From the NCBI GenBank assembly GCA_035552775.1, contig DASZKW010000083.1, positions 1 to 64,000 on the forward strand: a stretch of 64,000 nucleotides of DNA. The letters run 5' to 3'. Every line of letters begins with the position of its first letter. Within the stretch, counting starts at the first letter, position 1. Below the pieces are notes generated by a model. It saw only the letters and a program-made list of their open reading frames with translations. It did not search any database and had not been told where the DNA came from. Source of the stretch: DASZKW01 sp035552775 (GTDB taxonomy: Bacteria; Actinomycetota; Acidimicrobiia; Acidimicrobiales; Palsa-688). Both the position numbers and the translations under genes were made by a program. Below, piece by piece: positions 1-7,414 of this stretch.

Positions 1-1
1 C

Positions 2-298
2 CTGGCGTCGTTGCCAGGGGGATGCCACGTGAACGTCGGCGGCGTCGTAACCCACCGCCAGCGGCCGGCGACGGCCCAAGGAGTGGTGTTCCTCAGCCTG
101 GAGGACGAGACCGGCCTGGTCAACGTCATCTGCGTCGACGCAGTCTGGACCCGTTACCGGCGGGTGGCCCGGTCGTCGCCGGCACTGGTCGTAGGCGGGC
201 GCCTCGAGAAGGCACAAGGCGTGATCAACGTGGTCGCCTCACGGCTTGTGCCATTGCGTCTGGCTCCCACGAGCCTGCGCTCCCGTGATTTCCGCTGA
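2..298 (+). CDS. dnaE2: DnaE2 error-prone DNA polymerase III alpha subunit, C-terminal end (5' truncated)
   Basis: This is the last ~98 residues of a protein that enters from the left edge. The stretch VVTHRQRPATAQGVVFLSLE, followed by DETGLVNVI and the terminal SRDFR, is the C-terminal OB-fold of the DnaE2/ImuC error-prone polymerase family, which acts with ImuA'/ImuB in damage-induced mutagenic translesion synthesis. The reading frame is open to base 2, so no start codon lies inside the window. The rest of the polymerase (PHP, palm and fingers domains) is outside. Identity rests on this signature alone; replicative DnaE1 normally lacks this exact ending. Confidence 0.87.
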   Translation: MASLPGGCHVNVGGVVTHRQRPATAQGVVFLSLEDETGLVNVICVDAVWTRYRRVARSSPALVVGGRLEKAQGVINVVASRLVPLRLAPTSLRSRDFR

Positions 299-330
299 GG
301 GCGCCAGGCTGGTGGGTGCCCAACGAGCTA

Positions 331-576
331 CTAGTAAGGCTCGGCACGCTCCTCGACGACTGTTGTGCCCCGCCCGCTTGCGTACGTCCTGCGCTCGCCG
401 CCCCCGAAACCGCCCCACGAGTTCCAGAAGAACAGTGACACGACCACTCCGAAGGCTCCGACGATCATAAGGATCAAGCCGATGGTGTTGACGTTGAAGC
501 TGTTGCTGCTGACCTTGACGGCGAAATCAAGAATCGCGCCAATGGCAATAAGAACAATGCTTGTCCCGATGCCCAT
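331..576 (-). CDS. Small two-helix membrane protein (DUF6458-like)
   Basis: An 81-residue protein with two hydrophobic helices (about residues 3-18 and 28-50) joined by a short polar loop. It ends in a cytoplasmic-looking glycine/arginine-rich tail (WGGFGGGERR...). The arrangement matches the small actinobacterial membrane family DUF6458, whose function is unknown. The ATG at 574-576 was chosen because a purine-rich GGAGGGAG ribosome-binding site precedes it; the frame stays open upstream to 804 but has no family-like sequence there. The leader contains the small hairpin CACGAG-N5-CTCGTG (598-614). The gene sits alone between the dnaE2 end and the TraG-like gene. Confidence 0.75.
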   Translation of the reverse strand: MGIGTSIVLIAIGAILDFAVKVSSNSFNVNTIGLILMIVGAFGVVVSLFFWNSWGGFGGGERRTYASGRGTTVVEERAEPY

Positions 577-670
577 TTTTTCTAACTCCCTCCGAGGCAC
601 GAGGACATCTCGTGTCCGCCACTGTGTATGCCCATGGCCGCAGCGCCCTAATCTCTGACCGTTGTCCGGA

Positions 671-718
671 CCGTCCGCGACGGGACAGATCCGAAGAAGC
701 GGCAACGCTCGCCTTTGT
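671..718. repeat. Decayed copy of the ~100-bp inverted-repeat element
   Basis: GCAACGCTCGCCTTTGT at 702-718 is a 17-base exact match to the right arm of the full element at 11438-11538. A CCGTCCG lies 31 bases before it, against 32 bases in the full copy. The left arm is not recognisable. I read this as a degenerate third copy; only the right arm match is firm. The surrounding intergenic region (577-800) holds nothing else I can support. Confidence 0.5.
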
Positions 719-800
719 ATGAGCGGCCCATTGCCGACAAAAGCCGCGAATGCACGCGGGCTCGCTAGATCAGCCACGGAACACAGTGTGCACCCGGCAT

Positions 801-2261
801 TCACATTTCGACGCCCCGCCCCCGGGCGCGAAGCCTTGTCCGGGGCGCCCCGGCCTTTTTCTCATCCGGGGCGCGGTCGGGGGCCCGTGCCGGGGAAGGC
901 GCACCCCCGGGCGGGTCGCACCCGGGGAGCGCCGCAGACAGGTGGGGAGCGAAGGGCGCCGCTGCCCACCACGGCGGCAGGCGGACCATGGCCGGCCGCT
1001 CCCGGCCGGCTAGGACCACCGCGGTACCGGTAGCCAGCTGGTTGACGGCGTCGACGGGGAGGCGGCGCTGGCGGCGCGGTACCCAGCTCACCGTCGCCGC
1101 TCCCCGTCCCGGTCCCCACCACGGGCCCTGGCTAATCGACCGGTGGGGTACATCGACCTCGCCGCCGAGGCGGGACACCAGTTCCAAGGTGGCGAGGTCG
1201 CCTATGCCGGGAAGGACCACCTTGGTCCCGAACAGTGACATGAAGCCTTCGGCTTCGACAGCCCAGCGGGCCCGAGCCTGGGAGAGGTCCTGGAGGCACG
1301 CCAGCGTCAGCACACCCTGGCCGCCGCCCTCGCTCACCATGGCCGGCAGGTCGGGCAGGGGCGCGATGTTGGCCAGTTCGTCGAGGGCGAGGGTGACGGG
1401 CAGGGCCGCGTCGGGGGTGGAGCGGCGCCCGGCGGCGCGGTAGGCGCCGGCCCTGACCTGCTCGAGGAAGGCGACGACTATCGGCGCGACGAGGGCCTGG
1501 GACCGGGCCGGGGCGCACACGTAGACGGTGTCGGTGCCGAGGGCAATGGACCTCGGGTCCAGGTTCGGCGCCTCGGCGGCGGCCAGTGCCGCCTCGGAAC
1601 GGTAGGCGGACAGGACGCCCGCCGCTGTGGACCAGATCCCCGACATCTCGCGGGGGTCGGTTGCCGCCAGCCCGGCCAGCACGTCGGCGGCGAGGGCGAC
1701 GCCGTGTCCGGTCAGGATGGCCCGGGCAGGATCGAGGTCCTGGCGCAGGACCCATCGCGCCACGGTGCGCATGTCGGCACCCCCGATGGCGGCAGCATGG
1801 AGGAGCGGGGCGACGAGCGCCTCCGCCCTCTCTGTCCAGTGGGCCGCCTCGCCCCGTGTCGCGCCCGGCCGGGCCGCTGTCACCATGGCCCGGGAGGTGA
1901 TCAGCGACTCGTCCCAGTCCGTGGCCGCCATCGCCGGCGACCAGCGCAACGGCGTCACGCCGGCGGGAGCGGGGACCGTCCCGGTCGGGTCGAGCAGCCA
2001 GCACCGCCCCAGTGCGCTGCGGGTGCGCACGGTTGCGCCCATGACGTCGAGCTTGGTGGAGGTGCTGATCACCGCGCCAGGAGCGGCGAGCACGTTGGGG
2101 ATCACGAGTGCCGTGGTCTTGCCCGAACGCGGCGGGCCGAGCACGAGCACGGCCTGCTGGGGGTCGGCGAACGCCATGCCCAACGCCCCGACACCCACGT
2201 ACAGACGGGGCCCGGCCGCGGCCAGGCGCCGGCGCAAACGGTCTACTTCGTCAACCGGCAC
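801..2261 (-). CDS. TraG/VirD4-family (type IV coupling protein-like) ATPase
   Basis: A 486-residue P-loop ATPase of the VirD4/TraG/TraM-recognition superfamily, the motor proteins that feed DNA or protein substrates to type IV secretion channels. Walker A is GPPRSGKTTA (residues 42-51) and Walker B is LALDELANIAP (about 291-301), followed by a conserved EGGGQGVLTLACLQDLSQAR segment typical of the family. There is no N-terminal transmembrane anchor, so the protein looks soluble or relies on a partner. The C-terminal ~50 residues are a Pro/Ala/Arg-rich tail. The start is a GTG at 2261. No relaxase, VirB4 or pilus gene lies nearby, so the substrate is unknown. Confidence 0.8.
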   Translation of the reverse strand: MPVDEVDRLRRRLAAAGPRLYVGVGALGMAFADPQQAVLVLGPPRSGKTTALVIPNVLAAPGAVISTSTKLDVMGATVRTRSALGRCWLLDPTGTVPAPAGVTPLRWSPAMAATDWDESLITSRAMVTAARPGATRGEAAHWTERAEALVAPLLHAAAIGGADMRTVARWVLRQDLDPARAILTGHGVALAADVLAGLAATDPREMSGIWSTAAGVLSAYRSEAALAAAEAPNLDPRSIALGTDTVYVCAPARSQALVAPIVVAFLEQVRAGAYRAAGRRSTPDAALPVTLALDELANIAPLPDLPAMVSEGGGQGVLTLACLQDLSQARARWAVEAEGFMSLFGTKVVLPGIGDLATLELVSRLGGEVDVPHRSISQGPWWGPGRGAATVSWVPRRQRRLPVDAVNQLATGTAVVLAGRERPAMVRLPPWWAAAPFAPHLSAALPGCDPPGGAPSPARAPDRAPDEKKAGAPRTRLRARGRGVEM

Positions 2262-2310
2262 TGAGCTCCTCCGGGCCGGGTCGGGTGGCGGGGGAAGCCA
2301 GCTTCGACTT

Positions 2311-2350
2311 TAGCCTTGTGCGGCCTTGGTCGGGCTTGGTCCGGCTTAGG
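2311..2350. repeat. Four 10-bp phased direct repeats upstream of the TraG-like gene
   Basis: The blocks TAGCCTTGTG, CGGCCTTGGT, CGGGCTTGGT and CCGGCTTAGG follow each other with exactly 10-base periodicity. They lie in the intergenic space between the divergent TraG-like and acylphosphatase genes. Helical phasing of this sort is typical of cooperative protein binding, but no regulator is identified. A short palindrome, CTTACcGTAAG (2365-2375), lies just downstream. Confidence 0.4.
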
Positions 2351-2427
2351 CCCAATACTGTTTACTTACCGTAAGGCGGACCTCCTCAGCGCGGTCCCGT
2401 CGCCAGTGAGAGACCACTCCCGTCGCT

Positions 2428-2433
2428 TACCGT
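2428..2433 (+). promoter_or_regulatory. Putative -10 box (TACCGT) of acyP, leaderless type
   Basis: TACCGT ends 7 bases before the GTG at 2441. The same box and spacing recur before many other genes in the window. It favours the GTG at 2441 over the in-frame GTG at 2432, which overlaps the box. Confidence 0.5.
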
Positions 2434-2440
2434 GGCAGGC

Positions 2441-2710
2441 GTGGCTGTGCGACGCCGTGTGTGGGTGAGCGGTCGGGTCCATGGCGTCGGCTACCGGGCG
2501 TCCTGCTCGTACCGCGCCGGCCAACTGGGCGTCGCCGGTTGGGCGCGCAACCTCGACGACGGGCGGGTCGAGGTGGTGTTGGAGGGTGAGCCCGAGGCAG
2601 TGGACGCGCTGGTCGAATGGTGCGGGCGGGGACCCCGCCAGGCCCGGGTGACACGAGTCGACGTGGTGGAGGAGGCGCCCGACGGTGCCGTCGGCTTCTC
2701 TATCCGCTAG
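2441..2710 (+). CDS. acyP: Acylphosphatase
   Basis: An 89-residue acylphosphatase, which hydrolyses the carboxyl-phosphate bond of acyl phosphates such as acetyl phosphate or 1,3-bisphosphoglycerate. Both family signatures are present: GRVHGVGYR, supplying the phosphate-binding loop and the catalytic Arg19, and GWARNLDDGRVEVVLEG, supplying the catalytic Asn37. Length is normal for the family. I chose GTG 2441 because of the upstream TACCGT box; GTG 2432 would add three residues. It is divergent from the TraG-like gene and convergent with the DUF885 gene, so it is probably monocistronic. Confidence 0.93.
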   Translation: MAVRRRVWVSGRVHGVGYRASCSYRAGQLGVAGWARNLDDGRVEVVLEGEPEAVDALVEWCGRGPRQARVTRVDVVEEAPDGAVGFSIR

Positions 2711-2764
2711 CCGGGCGGATGCGAGCTCGTGCACCCTGAACCTCGTGCACCCAAGCCAAGGGCA

Positions 2765-4390
2765 CTACTCGCCGAACATGGCCAGTTCGGCCAGCGCCGC
2801 TGGTAGTCCCGGCGACGCGGCGATGGCGTCGTGAAACTCGCGGAGGTCCCTTCCCGCTCCCGGCCCGGACCGCCACCGATCCCGGATGCGCTCGATCTCC
2901 AGAGAACCCGTGAGATATGAGGGCGCCTGGGTGGGCCATGCGCAGTAACGGCTGACCTCGGCGTTCGCCACCGCCTCGGTCAGACCGGCCCGCTCGCGAA
3001 GGTGGGTGACCGCCTGGTCGACCGTCATCTCACCGGCGTGCAAAGCGGTGTCGACGACCATGCGGGCGGCACGGAAGATGCGCATGCCGAGATGGCACAG
3101 CTCCTGGCGGGCGTCGGTGAAGAAGCCCTCCTCGCGCATCATGCGCTCCGCGTAAAGGGCCCACCCTTCGATGAAGTAAGGCGTGGCCACCCAGTGGCGG
3201 ACCTGGCGGGACGTGCGCCTTGACCAGGTGAGCTGCCAGTGGTGACCGGGGTACGCCTCGTGCACGGAGACGCTCGGGATGGCGTACCAACCGTTGTCCG
3301 ACAGGCGCTGGTCGAGTGCTTCGGGCGATGTTCCCTCAGGCGGATAGGGGACGAAGAAGTGACCGATCGCCGAGGACGAAAGGGGCGGCGGAGCCGCGTA
3401 GGACGCCACCGCCATGACGGGTCGTTGGAACACCGGGGAGGGCACGACCAGGCACTCCTCGCCCTCGGGAAGGGTAACCAGGCGGCGCTCGGCCAGAAAT
3501 GCGCGGGCGTCTGAGCAGGCTCGCTCGTACCCGGAGCGCATCTCCTCGGGATCCGCGGGATGATCGGCCGACAAGTCGGTTATCACTGCCCGCCACCCGG
3601 GCGCGCCGGGATCGACCCCTCGCGCCAGGTTGGTCATCTCGGCGTCGAGGTCGGCCCACGCCTTCTCGCCTCGGGTGTGCAGTTCGCCGGCGCCGTAACC
3701 GAGAAGCTCGCGCTCGAGCAGCAGGGCGCTGTAGCGCGACTCGCCCAGGGCCCAGTCCCCCCGTGCTGCGCCGAGCATGGAGTCGAGGTGCTGGCCGAAG
3801 TCCGCCATCGCGTCGGCCGCGGCGCCCGCCGCGCCGCCCACGTCGGCCCGCAGACCGTCGTCTGTCACCTCGGCCGCCAACATGTCCCTGAAGTACACCG
3901 CTCCCGCCCTGCATGTCGCCAGACCGCGCTTAATGAGAAGGCGGGGGGTGAGATCAGCGTCGAGGTTGGCCCTTCCCGCTTCCAGGACCTCCGGCACCTG
4001 ACGTAGCCGGGCGACGGCGGCGGCGACCAGTTCGGGCTCCGGGCGAAGCCGGTGCAAGAACAGCGAGAACGGACCCATCAGGCAGGGGTTCAGGTAGGTC
4101 GCGGGCTCCCTGCGCCACCCCTCCCATTCCTCGAGCACCGCCCTCCCCGCCAAGGCGGTGAGGACGAGGGTTACGTCGATCCTGTCGTCGAGGGAGCGTC
4201 CGGTGTGCTCGAGGCCGGCGAAGCGGGCGGCCCACAGACGCGTCCGTCGCTGCTCCGCTTCGAAGCCCGCCGCGCTGTGGTCACCGAGCTGGTCGTCGTA
4301 GCGCGACAAGCCGAGGGAGCTGGCCCGGACCGGCTCGCGGTCGAACTCCTCGGCCAGCCACCCGTCCAGTACCTCGTCGACGTCTGCCAT
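2765..4390 (-). CDS. DUF885 family protein (putative metallo-carboxypeptidase)
   Basis: A 541-residue DUF885 protein. It has the family's zinc-binding-type motif HEAYPGHH (residues 377-384) and a downstream Glu in FIEGWALYAERM (about 408-419). This resembles the HEXXH+E arrangement of M32/M3-like metallopeptidases. Substrate is unknown and there is no signal peptide, so it is probably cytoplasmic. Start ATG at 4390 follows TACCGT with a 6-base gap, suggesting a leaderless transcript; upstream codons in the same frame are unlike the family. It is divergent from the pterin dehydratase gene with only 12 bases between start codons. Confidence 0.85.
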   Translation of the reverse strand: MADVDEVLDGWLAEEFDREPVRASSLGLSRYDDQLGDHSAAGFEAEQRRTRLWAARFAGLEHTGRSLDDRIDVTLVLTALAGRAVLEEWEGWRREPATYLNPCLMGPFSLFLHRLRPEPELVAAAVARLRQVPEVLEAGRANLDADLTPRLLIKRGLATCRAGAVYFRDMLAAEVTDDGLRADVGGAAGAAADAMADFGQHLDSMLGAARGDWALGESRYSALLLERELLGYGAGELHTRGEKAWADLDAEMTNLARGVDPGAPGWRAVITDLSADHPADPEEMRSGYERACSDARAFLAERRLVTLPEGEECLVVPSPVFQRPVMAVASYAAPPPLSSSAIGHFFVPYPPEGTSPEALDQRLSDNGWYAIPSVSVHEAYPGHHWQLTWSRRTSRQVRHWVATPYFIEGWALYAERMMREEGFFTDARQELCHLGMRIFRAARMVVDTALHAGEMTVDQAVTHLRERAGLTEAVANAEVSRYCAWPTQAPSYLTGSLEIERIRDRWRSGPGAGRDLREFHDAIAASPGLPAALAELAMFGE

Positions 4391-4396
4391 GCTGGG

Positions 4397-4402
4397 ACGG
4401 TA
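4397..4402 (-). promoter_or_regulatory. Putative -10 box (TACCGT, minus strand) of the DUF885 gene
   Basis: Read on the minus strand, TACCGT lies 6 bases before the ATG at 4390. It directly abuts the GTG start of the divergent gene at 4403, so the two genes share an unusually compact boundary. Confidence 0.5.
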
Positions 4403-4678
4403 GTGGAACTCCTCGACGACTCCTCGATCTCGGCGGCCCTGGCCGGGCTGCGCTGGGAACGCCACGGCGACACCATCGTGTCGGTGGTGAAGCGGGGTGA
4501 CTTCGCCGGGGCGTTGGCTTTCGTCAACGAGGTGGGCGCGCTGGCCGAGGCCCGCAACCACCATCCCGACATCGCCATCAGCTGGGCCACGGTCACTCTC
4601 ACCTTGGCGACCCACTCGGCCGGGGGACTCACGGAGGCCGACCTGGAGTTGGCCGCCGCCATCGACGCCCTCGGGTGA
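4403..4678 (+). CDS. Pterin-4a-carbinolamine dehydratase (PCD/DCoH) family
   Basis: A 91-residue protein with the PCD signature EARNHHPDIAISWATVTLTL followed by ATHS. The paired His and the later His are the catalytic residues that dehydrate 4a-hydroxytetrahydropterin to recycle tetrahydropterin cofactor. No aromatic amino acid hydroxylase is present in the window, and in bacteria the family can have other pterin-related roles. The GTG at 4403 gives the usual family length (VELLDDSSISAAL...). The stop overlaps the start of the next gene as GTGA, indicating translational coupling. Its promoter would have to lie inside the DUF885 gene. Confidence 0.88.
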   Translation: MELLDDSSISAALAGLRWERHGDTIVSVVKRGDFAGALAFVNEVGALAEARNHHPDIAISWATVTLTLATHSAGGLTEADLELAAAIDALG

Positions 4679-5982
4679 GCGTAGAGGTCACCGTCGACAG
4701 GGTGGCCGCCGGCGGGGACGGCATCGGGCGCCTGGCCGGGGGGCGAGTCGTGTTCGTCAACGGGGCGTTGCCGGGCGAGCGGGCCGAGGTGGAAGTAGTC
4801 GAGGAGCACCACGACTACGCCCGGGCCCGCGCGGTGCGGATCCTCGACGCCGCCCCGGGCAGGGTCGCGCCTCCGTGTCCGAACGTCGACCGGGGTTGTG
4901 GTGGCTGCACCTGGCAGCACGTCGCCGGCGCCACTGCCGCAGACCTCAAGGCACGCGTGGTCGACGAGGCTCTGCGACGGGCCGGGGTCCCGGGGCCCGG
5001 GCCGCGCGCCGACGTGAGGCTGACCGGGTCTCTCCCGCTCGGCGGTTACCGTACGACGGCGCGCTTGGCGGTCATGGCCGGCGGCGGCCTCGGTTACCGC
5101 CGGCACCGCTCCTCCGACAGGATCGCGGTGGATCACTGCCTGGTGGTCCACCCCCGCCTCGACGAGGTCATCGGCGCCACCCGGGCGGGCGGTGTCGACG
5201 AGGTGACCCTGCGGGTCGGTGTCGCCGGCGGCGAGCGCCTGGCGGTGATTGGTGGCGTCCCCCGGGACGGCCGCCCTGGGCGCGGCCGTCCCGGGGGCAG
5301 CGACCGCTCGACGCGGACGCCGGCCGGCGCCCGGCGAGGTCGTCCGTTCCTGGAGGTGCCCGCTGGGGTCCTCGTCGTGGCCGGCAACCAGCCCGGCTGG
5401 TTGCATGAGGACGTTGGCGGCCGGCGCTGGCGCGTCTCGGCCCGATCCTTCTTCCAGTCCGGCCCGGCGGCCGCCGCCGCGGTCGTCGATGCTGTCGACG
5501 CCGCCGCGGGCGACGCCCTGACATCGGGCTCGGTGCTGGTGGACGCCTACGCCGGTGTGGGCGTGATCGGTGGCATCCTGGCCGCCAGGCGCGGAGCGCG
5601 TCTGGTAGCGGTCGAGTCGAGCCCACACGCCGCCGCCGATGCCAGGGTGAACCTGGTCGACCTGGACGCGAGCGTGGTCGCCGACGAGGTCGCCCACTGG
5701 GCCGGCTCACCCGGTCACGGCGTCCCGGGGCGGCCCGACGTGGTGGTGGCCGACCCCGCCAGGCCCGGGTTGGGCCGCCCCGGCGTGACCGCCCTCGCTT
5801 CGACCGGCGCGCCACGCCTGATCCTGGTCAGCTGCGATCCGGCGTCTCTCGGGCGCGACGCTGCCCTGCTCGACGGCGCCGGCTATCGCCTGGCGGACGT
5901 GCAGGTGGTCGACGTCTTTCCCGGCACCCCCCACGTGGAGACGGTGAGTCGTTTCGACCGCCACTCCGGCGTCGCCCTCTAA
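4675..5982 (+). CDS. TrmA/RlmD-family SAM-dependent RNA uridine-C5 methyltransferase
   Basis: A 435-residue enzyme. An N-terminal TRAM domain (about 1-58) is followed by a CPNVDRGCGGC cluster with a further Cys in DHCLVV, which fits the [4Fe-4S] site of RlmD-like enzymes. The C-terminal Rossmann methyltransferase has VDAYAGVGVIGG for SAM binding, VADPARPGLG, and SCDP with the nucleophilic Cys. It should methylate U in tRNA or 23S rRNA; the exact target cannot be told. Residues ~200-220 form a Gly/Arg/Pro-rich insertion. The GTG start overlaps the preceding stop by four bases. Confidence 0.88.
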   Translation: MSVEVTVDRVAAGGDGIGRLAGGRVVFVNGALPGERAEVEVVEEHHDYARARAVRILDAAPGRVAPPCPNVDRGCGGCTWQHVAGATAADLKARVVDEALRRAGVPGPGPRADVRLTGSLPLGGYRTTARLAVMAGGGLGYRRHRSSDRIAVDHCLVVHPRLDEVIGATRAGGVDEVTLRVGVAGGERLAVIGGVPRDGRPGRGRPGGSDRSTRTPAGARRGRPFLEVPAGVLVVAGNQPGWLHEDVGGRRWRVSARSFFQSGPAAAAAVVDAVDAAAGDALTSGSVLVDAYAGVGVIGGILAARRGARLVAVESSPHAAADARVNLVDLDASVVADEVAHWAGSPGHGVPGRPDVVVADPARPGLGRPGVTALASTGAPRLILVSCDPASLGRDAALLDGAGYRLADVQVVDVFPGTPHVETVSRFDRHSGVAL

Positions 5983-5985
5983 GTT
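5980..5985 (+). promoter_or_regulatory. Putative -10 box (TAAGTT) of mca
   Basis: TAAGTT ends 6 bases before the mca ATG at 5992 and includes the TAA stop codon of the upstream methyltransferase gene. It fits the leaderless pattern seen elsewhere in the window. Confidence 0.45.
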
Positions 5986-5991
5986 GGGGGC

Positions 5992-6879
5992 ATGTCGGAC
6001 CTTTGCCTGTTGACCGTCCACGCCCATCCCGACGACGAGGCCTCCAAGGGTGCGGGCAGCGTGGCCCGTTACCACGCCGAGGGCGCCCACACCGTCCTGG
6101 TCACGTGCACCGGCGGGGAGGCGGGCGACATCTTGAACCCGGCGATGGATCGCCCTGGGGTGCGGGAGCGCCTCCACGAGGTCCGGCGGGCGGAACTCGA
6201 CGCGGCGGCGACCATCATCGGCTACGACGAGGTCGTACTTCTTGGCTACCGGGACTCGGGCATGCCGGACACCCCTGAAAACGCCGACTCCCGCTCATTC
6301 GCCCGGGCGCCCCTCGACGAGGCCGTCGGACGGCTGGTGGCGGTGATCCGCCGCACCCGGCCACAGGTGATGGTCACCTATCCCGAGGACCAGAGCGGTT
6401 ACCCGCATCCTGACCACATCCGTTCCCACGAGGTGGCCACCGCCGCCTTCTCCGCCGCAGCCGATCCGCACCTCTACCCCGATGCCGGGCCGGCATGGGA
6501 ACCGAAGAAGCTCTACTGGGTGACCTGGTCGGCTCGGCGGATCCAGCGGACCCACGAGGCCTACGTGAACCTCGGCCTCGAGTCGCCATTCGACGACGAG
6601 CGCCTGGCCCGGGTGGCGGCGGCGCTGGCCGAGGCGACGGCGACGACGGTGGTCGACATCAGCGGTTACACCGCCGTGCAGGCCGACGCCCTGCGGGCCC
6701 ACGCCACGCAGGTGGATCCGACATCGCGGCACTGGTTCGGGCTTCCCCCCGGGGTTGCCGAAACGGTCTGGCCATACGACGAGTACCTGCTCGCCGAGGA
6801 CCGCACCGGACGCGTCGCTCCCGGGCCGGGCGGCGAGGACGACCTGTTCGCCGGCGTGCGCGAGCTGGTCCGACGGTGA
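5992..6879 (+). CDS. mca: Mycothiol S-conjugate amidase
   Basis: A 295-residue PIG-L-fold zinc hydrolase that cleaves mycothiol S-conjugates to release a mercapturic acid for export, detoxifying electrophiles. Zinc and catalytic motifs are AHPDDEASKG (residues 11-20) and YPHPDH (about 137-142). The continuation VTCTGGEAGDILNPAMDRP is characteristic of Mca rather than its paralogue MshB. Length is normal. Its presence implies that the organism makes mycothiol. It lies upstream of an SCP2-like gene and an ECF sigma/anti-sigma pair. Confidence 0.92.
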   Translation: MSDLCLLTVHAHPDDEASKGAGSVARYHAEGAHTVLVTCTGGEAGDILNPAMDRPGVRERLHEVRRAELDAAATIIGYDEVVLLGYRDSGMPDTPENADSRSFARAPLDEAVGRLVAVIRRTRPQVMVTYPEDQSGYPHPDHIRSHEVATAAFSAAADPHLYPDAGPAWEPKKLYWVTWSARRIQRTHEAYVNLGLESPFDDERLARVAAALAEATATTVVDISGYTAVQADALRAHATQVDPTSRHWFGLPPGVAETVWPYDEYLLAEDRTGRVAPGPGGEDDLFAGVRELVRR

Positions 6880-6931
6880 GGATGCAAGAGCAACACGCGC
6901 AAGCAGCACCGGTGTGGGGGCTCGGCGGCTC

Positions 6932-7312
6932 ATGCCTGCCTGGCTGAGCGAGGACTGGCTGGCGGCCTCGAATGACGTTGTCGGGCTGGTCGCCGCCGAT
7001 CTGTCCATGACCATCCAGGTCACCGTGAGCGGCCTGGCCGGTGGCGACGTCCGCTACCACCGGATCTTCGATGGGGGCCGTGCGGTCGGTGCCGCCATGG
7101 GAGCGGCGCCCGACCCACACGTCGCGCTCACGGCACCAGCCGACCAAGCACGGGCCATGGCGCGCGCCGAGCTCGACCCGAGCGTGGCCTTCATGCGAGG
7201 GCAGTTGAAGACGGTCGGCGACCCCGCCGCGGTCCTCGCTCTGCTGGCCGGTTGGTCCTCGCAGGCGGGACTGGACGCCCGGCTTGCCGTGGCCGCCCTC
7301 AGCGACGTCTGA
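6932..7312 (+). CDS. SCP2-like sterol-transfer-fold protein
   Basis: A 126-residue protein with the fold pattern of SCP2 domains: an N-terminal amphipathic segment, a central beta-sheet (MTIQVTVSGL...DVRYHRIFD) and a C-terminal helix with FMRGQLKTVGDPAAVLAL, which resembles the 'G-K-x-x-G-d' region of SCP2 proteins. These bind hydrophobic ligands in the cytoplasm; the ligand here is unknown. ATG 6932 was chosen because the upstream in-frame residues are shadows of mca. It lies 52 bases after mca and is followed almost directly by the sigma factor gene. Confidence 0.7.
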   Translation: MPAWLSEDWLAASNDVVGLVAADLSMTIQVTVSGLAGGDVRYHRIFDGGRAVGAAMGAAPDPHVALTAPADQARAMARAELDPSVAFMRGQLKTVGDPAAVLALLAGWSSQAGLDARLAVAALSDV

Positions 7313-7414
7313 CGAGTGCCCCGAGCCCACAGCGAGGACCCTTCCCGCTCGGGGAGACCAAAGGGGAGGCCTGAAGTCATCCACGGGCCGGTCGGTGCCG
7401 AAGAACCCGCTGGC

